From the NCBI RefSeq assembly GCF_002001205.1, contig NZ_MUNZ01000069.1:1-50596 (forward strand): a DNA stretch of 50,596 nt, read 5' to 3'. The first letter of the stretch is position 1, and each line of letters opens with the position of its first letter. The notes under the pieces were generated by a model. The model was not told the DNA's origin. It did not search any database and was given only the letters and a program-made list of their open reading frames with translations. Shown here one piece after another: positions 46,786-50,596 of the stretch. The translations under genes were made by a program, and so were the position numbers. The DNA is from Hydrogenophaga sp. A37 (GTDB lineage: Bacteria > Pseudomonadota > Gammaproteobacteria > Burkholderiales > Burkholderiaceae_C).

Positions 46786-48963
46786 ATGACAACACCTGAC
46801 AACGGCTGGATTCGGGCCAGCCTTGCCTGCACCTTGGCCCTGTTGCTGGCGGCCTGTGGCGGAACCGGCACCGCCGATTCCTCGGCCAACGGTGCGCAGA
46901 CCCTTTCGACGCCGATGACCCAAGAGAGCAGTGAAGCGGAAGACACATCCGCGCACAACGCCCAGCTGACGGCCCAGACACTCGCCCAGGCAGAGTCCCA
47001 GGCTCAGATGGCAGACGCTTCACAGCCGTTGGAGAATCTGCTACCGGGCAGCATCGCCACCAAAGAGGCCTACGTCTCCGGCGCCATCGCTCGCAAAGCC
47101 GCTGTGGTGGGGATCCCGGCCTACCGCTTCTACAACCCCGGCACAGGCGCGCACTTCTACACCATCAGCACCATTGAACGAGACAGTGTCGCGGACGACT
47201 TCTTATCCCCCTTCAATCTGGAGGGTCCGGCCTTCTGGGTGGCCGGCTCCTCCTCGCCGGGCCTCTCGCCGGTGCACCGCTTTTTCAACACCCGAACCGG
47301 TGTTCACTTCTACACCATCAGCGAGGCCGAGCGCGCCAACTTGGTGGCAACCTCGCGGCACTACACCTACGAAGGTGTGGCCTACCATGCCAGCCAAGTG
47401 GCTGGGCAGGGGCTGGTGGCGTTCCACCGCTTCTATGTGCCCGGCAAAGGGTTTCACTTCTACACCGCCAGCGAAAGCGAGAAGGCCAACATCCAGGCCA
47501 ATATGAGCAATGCCTACCGCTATGAAGGCATTGGTTACTACGTGCTGGACAGCGGCACCGAGCCACAATCACCCCAGCCAGGACCCGCGACGGGCACCTC
47601 CCAATCGATCGTGCTCCAACTTGCAGCCACACGACTCAGCGGCACCGCACCGCTGGCGGTTCAGTTTGATTCCACGGGCACCACGTCCAGCCTGCCCAGC
47701 CAGCACCCGTTTCATCACGTGCGCTATTCATTCAACTTCGGTGATGACCGCGGTTTGAGCTGGCCCGTATCGGGCCTCCCGAAGAACGCTCAGTCGGGGG
47801 GACCGCTTTCCGCACACGTGTTTGATCTTCCTGGCACCTATCAGGTACGGGTTCGTGCCACCGACCAGGCGGGCGGCTATTCGGAAAGGTCGATGACCGT
47901 TCAGGTGCTTGACCCCAATGCCGTGTACGCCAGCACCGGAACGGTCTGCGTGTCAGCTGCAGCGAACTTCACTGGTTGCCCCACGGGTGCTTCCCGCGTG
48001 ACCACGCTGCCCAGTTCGGCCACATTCAATGGTCGCCGTGTTTTGCTTCGCAGGGGTGAAACGTTCGGCTCCATCTCCATTCCGCACGGAAGCCAGAATG
48101 TGCAGGTGGGGGCTTTTGGCACTGGGGCGAAACCGCGCGTGAGCAGCGTCGTGGTTGGCACGGTTCGCCCCACTTCGACCGCTTTCCCGCGTGATGTCTC
48201 CATCATGGACCTCAACATTCTTCAAGGATTTGAGCAGTTCTCAACGATGGCCCGACTGCTGCTGTACCGCAATACATTCGACCCGCCCACCAGCGGAACC
48301 ATCGTGGCGCAGATCAATATCGCCAGTGCGCTGGGCTATGTGGTTGAAAGCAACTCACTGTCTCCCGGCCAGTACTTCCAGCCCAGAGAGCTTTTCGTTG
48401 TGGAGAATCAGCTCCGTGGAAGCACATCCAATCCGCAAATGGGAATGGCTGGCTTGGGAACTCGCTTCGTCGTCATGGGCAACGACATGGGAACGGCCCA
48501 GCAACACACGGTTCGCCTGTGGGCCATGCACAAGGGGTATATCGCACACAACGCACTTCGCGGTGGATCTGCCGATGGGATCCGGCATGCATTGAAGGTG
48601 CACTCTGGCGGGCTGGGTGATTTCAATGACAACTATGGCATTTCAGGAACCACCTGGGCCTCGCGGCAGATTGTCATTGGCAACAACCGTCTGGGCGATG
48701 CCACGGACAACAATTCGTGGACGGGGGTTGCCGGTCCCCAAAACAATGGCTCCGACAGCCGTGAAGGTCTGGAGGATGTGGTCCTTGAAAGCAACGTGTT
48801 TCACCGTGGCCCCAATACCAACACCGAGTTCATCATCATGGGCCGAAGAATGACTTCGCGTGGCAACACGCGGGCCGATGGCGGTACGCCCAACATCAGT
48901 CAATACAACAATTCCTACCAGTTGCTGCCTTCCAATTGGGTCGGCCCGTTTTATTACCAGTGA
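46786..48963 (+). CDS. Secreted lipoprotein with three DUF5648 repeats, a PKD-like domain and a predicted beta-helix
   Basis: 725 residues from ATG 46786, chosen because it puts a lipoprotein signal (LALLLAACGG) at the N-terminus; the frame stays open upstream. Cys is followed by Gly-Gly, so outer-membrane sorting is likely. After a low-complexity Gln/Ala/Ser stretch, three copies of about 48 residues carry YRFYNPGTGAHFYTIS, HRFFNTRTGVHFYTIS and HRFYVPGKGFHFYTAS (from about 112 to 262), the DUF5648 pattern. A PKD-like domain follows (about 285-380: GTAPLAVQFDSTGT, YSFNFGDDRG, PGTYQVRVRATD). The last 340 residues are rich in Asn, Gly and short hydrophobic strands, as in right-handed beta-helix proteins such as pectate-lyase-like enzymes. 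It may bind or trim the EPS; no catalytic residues are identified. Confidence 0.82.
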   Translation: MTTPDNGWIRASLACTLALLLAACGGTGTADSSANGAQTLSTPMTQESSEAEDTSAHNAQLTAQTLAQAESQAQMADASQPLENLLPGSIATKEAYVSGAIARKAAVVGIPAYRFYNPGTGAHFYTISTIERDSVADDFLSPFNLEGPAFWVAGSSSPGLSPVHRFFNTRTGVHFYTISEAERANLVATSRHYTYEGVAYHASQVAGQGLVAFHRFYVPGKGFHFYTASESEKANIQANMSNAYRYEGIGYYVLDSGTEPQSPQPGPATGTSQSIVLQLAATRLSGTAPLAVQFDSTGTTSSLPSQHPFHHVRYSFNFGDDRGLSWPVSGLPKNAQSGGPLSAHVFDLPGTYQVRVRATDQAGGYSERSMTVQVLDPNAVYASTGTVCVSAAANFTGCPTGASRVTTLPSSATFNGRRVLLRRGETFGSISIPHGSQNVQVGAFGTGAKPRVSSVVVGTVRPTSTAFPRDVSIMDLNILQGFEQFSTMARLLLYRNTFDPPTSGTIVAQINIASALGYVVESNSLSPGQYFQPRELFVVENQLRGSTSNPQMGMAGLGTRFVVMGNDMGTAQQHTVRLWAMHKGYIAHNALRGGSADGIRHALKVHSGGLGDFNDNYGISGTTWASRQIVIGNNRLGDATDNNSWTGVAGPQNNGSDSREGLEDVVLESNVFHRGPNTNTEFIIMGRRMTSRGNTRADGGTPNISQYNNSYQLLPSNWVGPFYYQ

Positions 48964-49945
48964 ACGGCCGCGGATTCAGCTGAATTTCAGCTAAACCGAC
49001 TCAGTCCAGCAAACGCGTCAGACTTTGTGAGCATGGCATCGACAATGGATGCATTGTGATCACTGTACCCGCAGAGTTCGCAATGAGTGGTGCATACAAA
49101 GGCGACAACTTCAAGCCCCTGTTGCGAGCACCGATGACATTGCCATATTTGCACGCGCGGTTGGGCGACCACCCCTGACCTGTGTACCCCACCTGGGGGC
49201 TTAGCCCCGGCTCTTTCGCGAGTCCAGGCACGCTACAGAAGGCCAGGGATGCTCCGGAGATCACGTCTTCGGGGCATCTGCTCTTAACTTGTCCTTGCAC
49301 CTCCCATGTGAGCGATCCACTTCACTGCGGTCAGCCAGCCGCGGCCGATGGAGGGCAGGCCAGTATGTCAGGCCTTTCCATCAAGAGGCGAAGATGTGAT
49401 TTCAGAACGATACAGCTGAAACCAAGGTAACAGCACATTTCATCTGACATCCAAACAGGCGGAAAGTAATTCAATTGCCGCACGACAAATGCAAGCCAGA
49501 ATTATTTGGCTACATGCTGGCACCGCCACCACTTTAAAATTGAAACCGTTCGATCTGCATCGATTCGGGAATGATCAAAGCCTGCCAGCAAAGATCTGGC
49601 ATTTTCCTATTTACACAAGGCATGGAGCCCCTTTTCAAATCCTTAGAACTATCTCGAAATTTCAGACTAACTAAATCGATTTAACTGTTTCCAATTGTGA
49701 GCTTGGTAACATTTATAAGATCTAGTTGAGTTTCGCCGCATGTCGCCTGACAGCCGCAGTTCATCGAATTCAAGTCAATGTATCGGCATGGTTTTCGATA
49801 TATTCGCAGCACTTGAACATATCAATACGCCCGGAAGTGATCAGGTAGAAACTAATTATTGACCAGAATTCGCTGTGCTTTTAGTTCCACCAGACCACAC
49901 CGCCCACCCTGAAACTGTACGCTAATTTACTTCACGAGTCGCAAG
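48964..49945. other. Non-coding region between the two lipoprotein genes
   Basis: About 980 bases without a supported gene; the right half (49480-49945) is visibly AT-richer than the surroundings. On the minus strand at 48987-49172 a short frame reads CHRC and, 16 residues later, CELCGYSDHNAS, a spacing like the zinc ribbon at the end of IS605/TnpB-type proteins, but it is too short and isolated to call. The promoter of the next lipoprotein gene should lie in the AT-rich part. Confidence 0.45.
48978..48992 (+). terminator. Small hairpin after the lipoprotein gene
   Basis: AGCTGA (48978-48983) pairs with TCAGCT (48987-48992) across a 3-base loop, 14 bases after the stop codon. No T-tract follows, so termination activity is uncertain. 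Confidence 0.3.

Positions 49946-50596
<651 letters not shown>

Overview
The window looks like chromosomal DNA of a GC-rich betaproteobacterium, most likely Burkholderiales and perhaps Comamonadaceae-like. I infer this from codon use, the EpsE/F/G-type export genes and the families present; no rRNA or housekeeping marker confirms it. Nearly all of it is one exopolysaccharide (EPS) locus of the Wzx/Wzy type. Three thiotemplate (PKS/NRPS) proteins, their phosphopantetheinyl transferase and a membrane-bound ligase-carrier-acyltransferase fusion sit inside it.

Layout. 1-1582 (minus): a small membrane protein and a family 2 glycosyltransferase (GT). About 1921-2942: a decayed IS110/IS1111-type element. 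2943-3763: non-coding leader with a heptanucleotide repeat. 3764-11059 (plus): export and polymerisation genes, in order Wza/EpsE-like exporter, outer-membrane barrel, Wzz/EpsF co-polymerase, EpsG-like tyrosine autokinase, Wzy-like polymerase, Wzx flippase. 11359-12258: ExeA-like ATPase. 12346-33830 (plus, tightly packed): PKS (KS-AT-KR-DH-ACP-TE), GT2, NRPS 1 (formyltransferase, half C, A domain interrupted by a luciferase-like monooxygenase, PCP), Sfp/EntD-type PPTase, GT61, GT4, NRPS 2 (FAAL-ACP-C-A-PCP-TE). 33809-39857 (plus): SGNH-like lipoprotein, WcaJ-type priming transferase, RgpF-like GT, and a compact AMP ligase-carrier-acyltransferase-3 fusion. 45370 down to 40035 (minus): GT2, asparagine-synthase-type amidotransferase, GT4, polysaccharide deacetylase. 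46786 to the right edge (plus): two secreted lipoproteins, the second cut by the window end.

How the genes may work together. The priming transferase starts a repeat unit on undecaprenyl phosphate, about seven GTs extend it, Wzx flips it, Wzy/Wzz/EpsG polymerise it, and the Wza-like protein with its barrel exports it. Interleaving and start/stop overlaps (ATGA) between assembly-line genes and GT genes suggest that the thiotemplate products are made for the glycan. They could be a reduced polyketide acid, an N-formylated and possibly oxidised glycine-like residue, and an N-acyl-glycine. This is inference: the chemistry of attachment cannot be read from sequence. The ligase-carrier-acyltransferase fusion is the best candidate for an enzyme that moves an activated acyl group across the membrane onto the polymer, like DltA, DltC and DltB in one chain.

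Limits: domain calls rest on motifs read by eye; no database search or structure prediction was run. Substrates, the repeat-unit structure and the secreted product are unknown.
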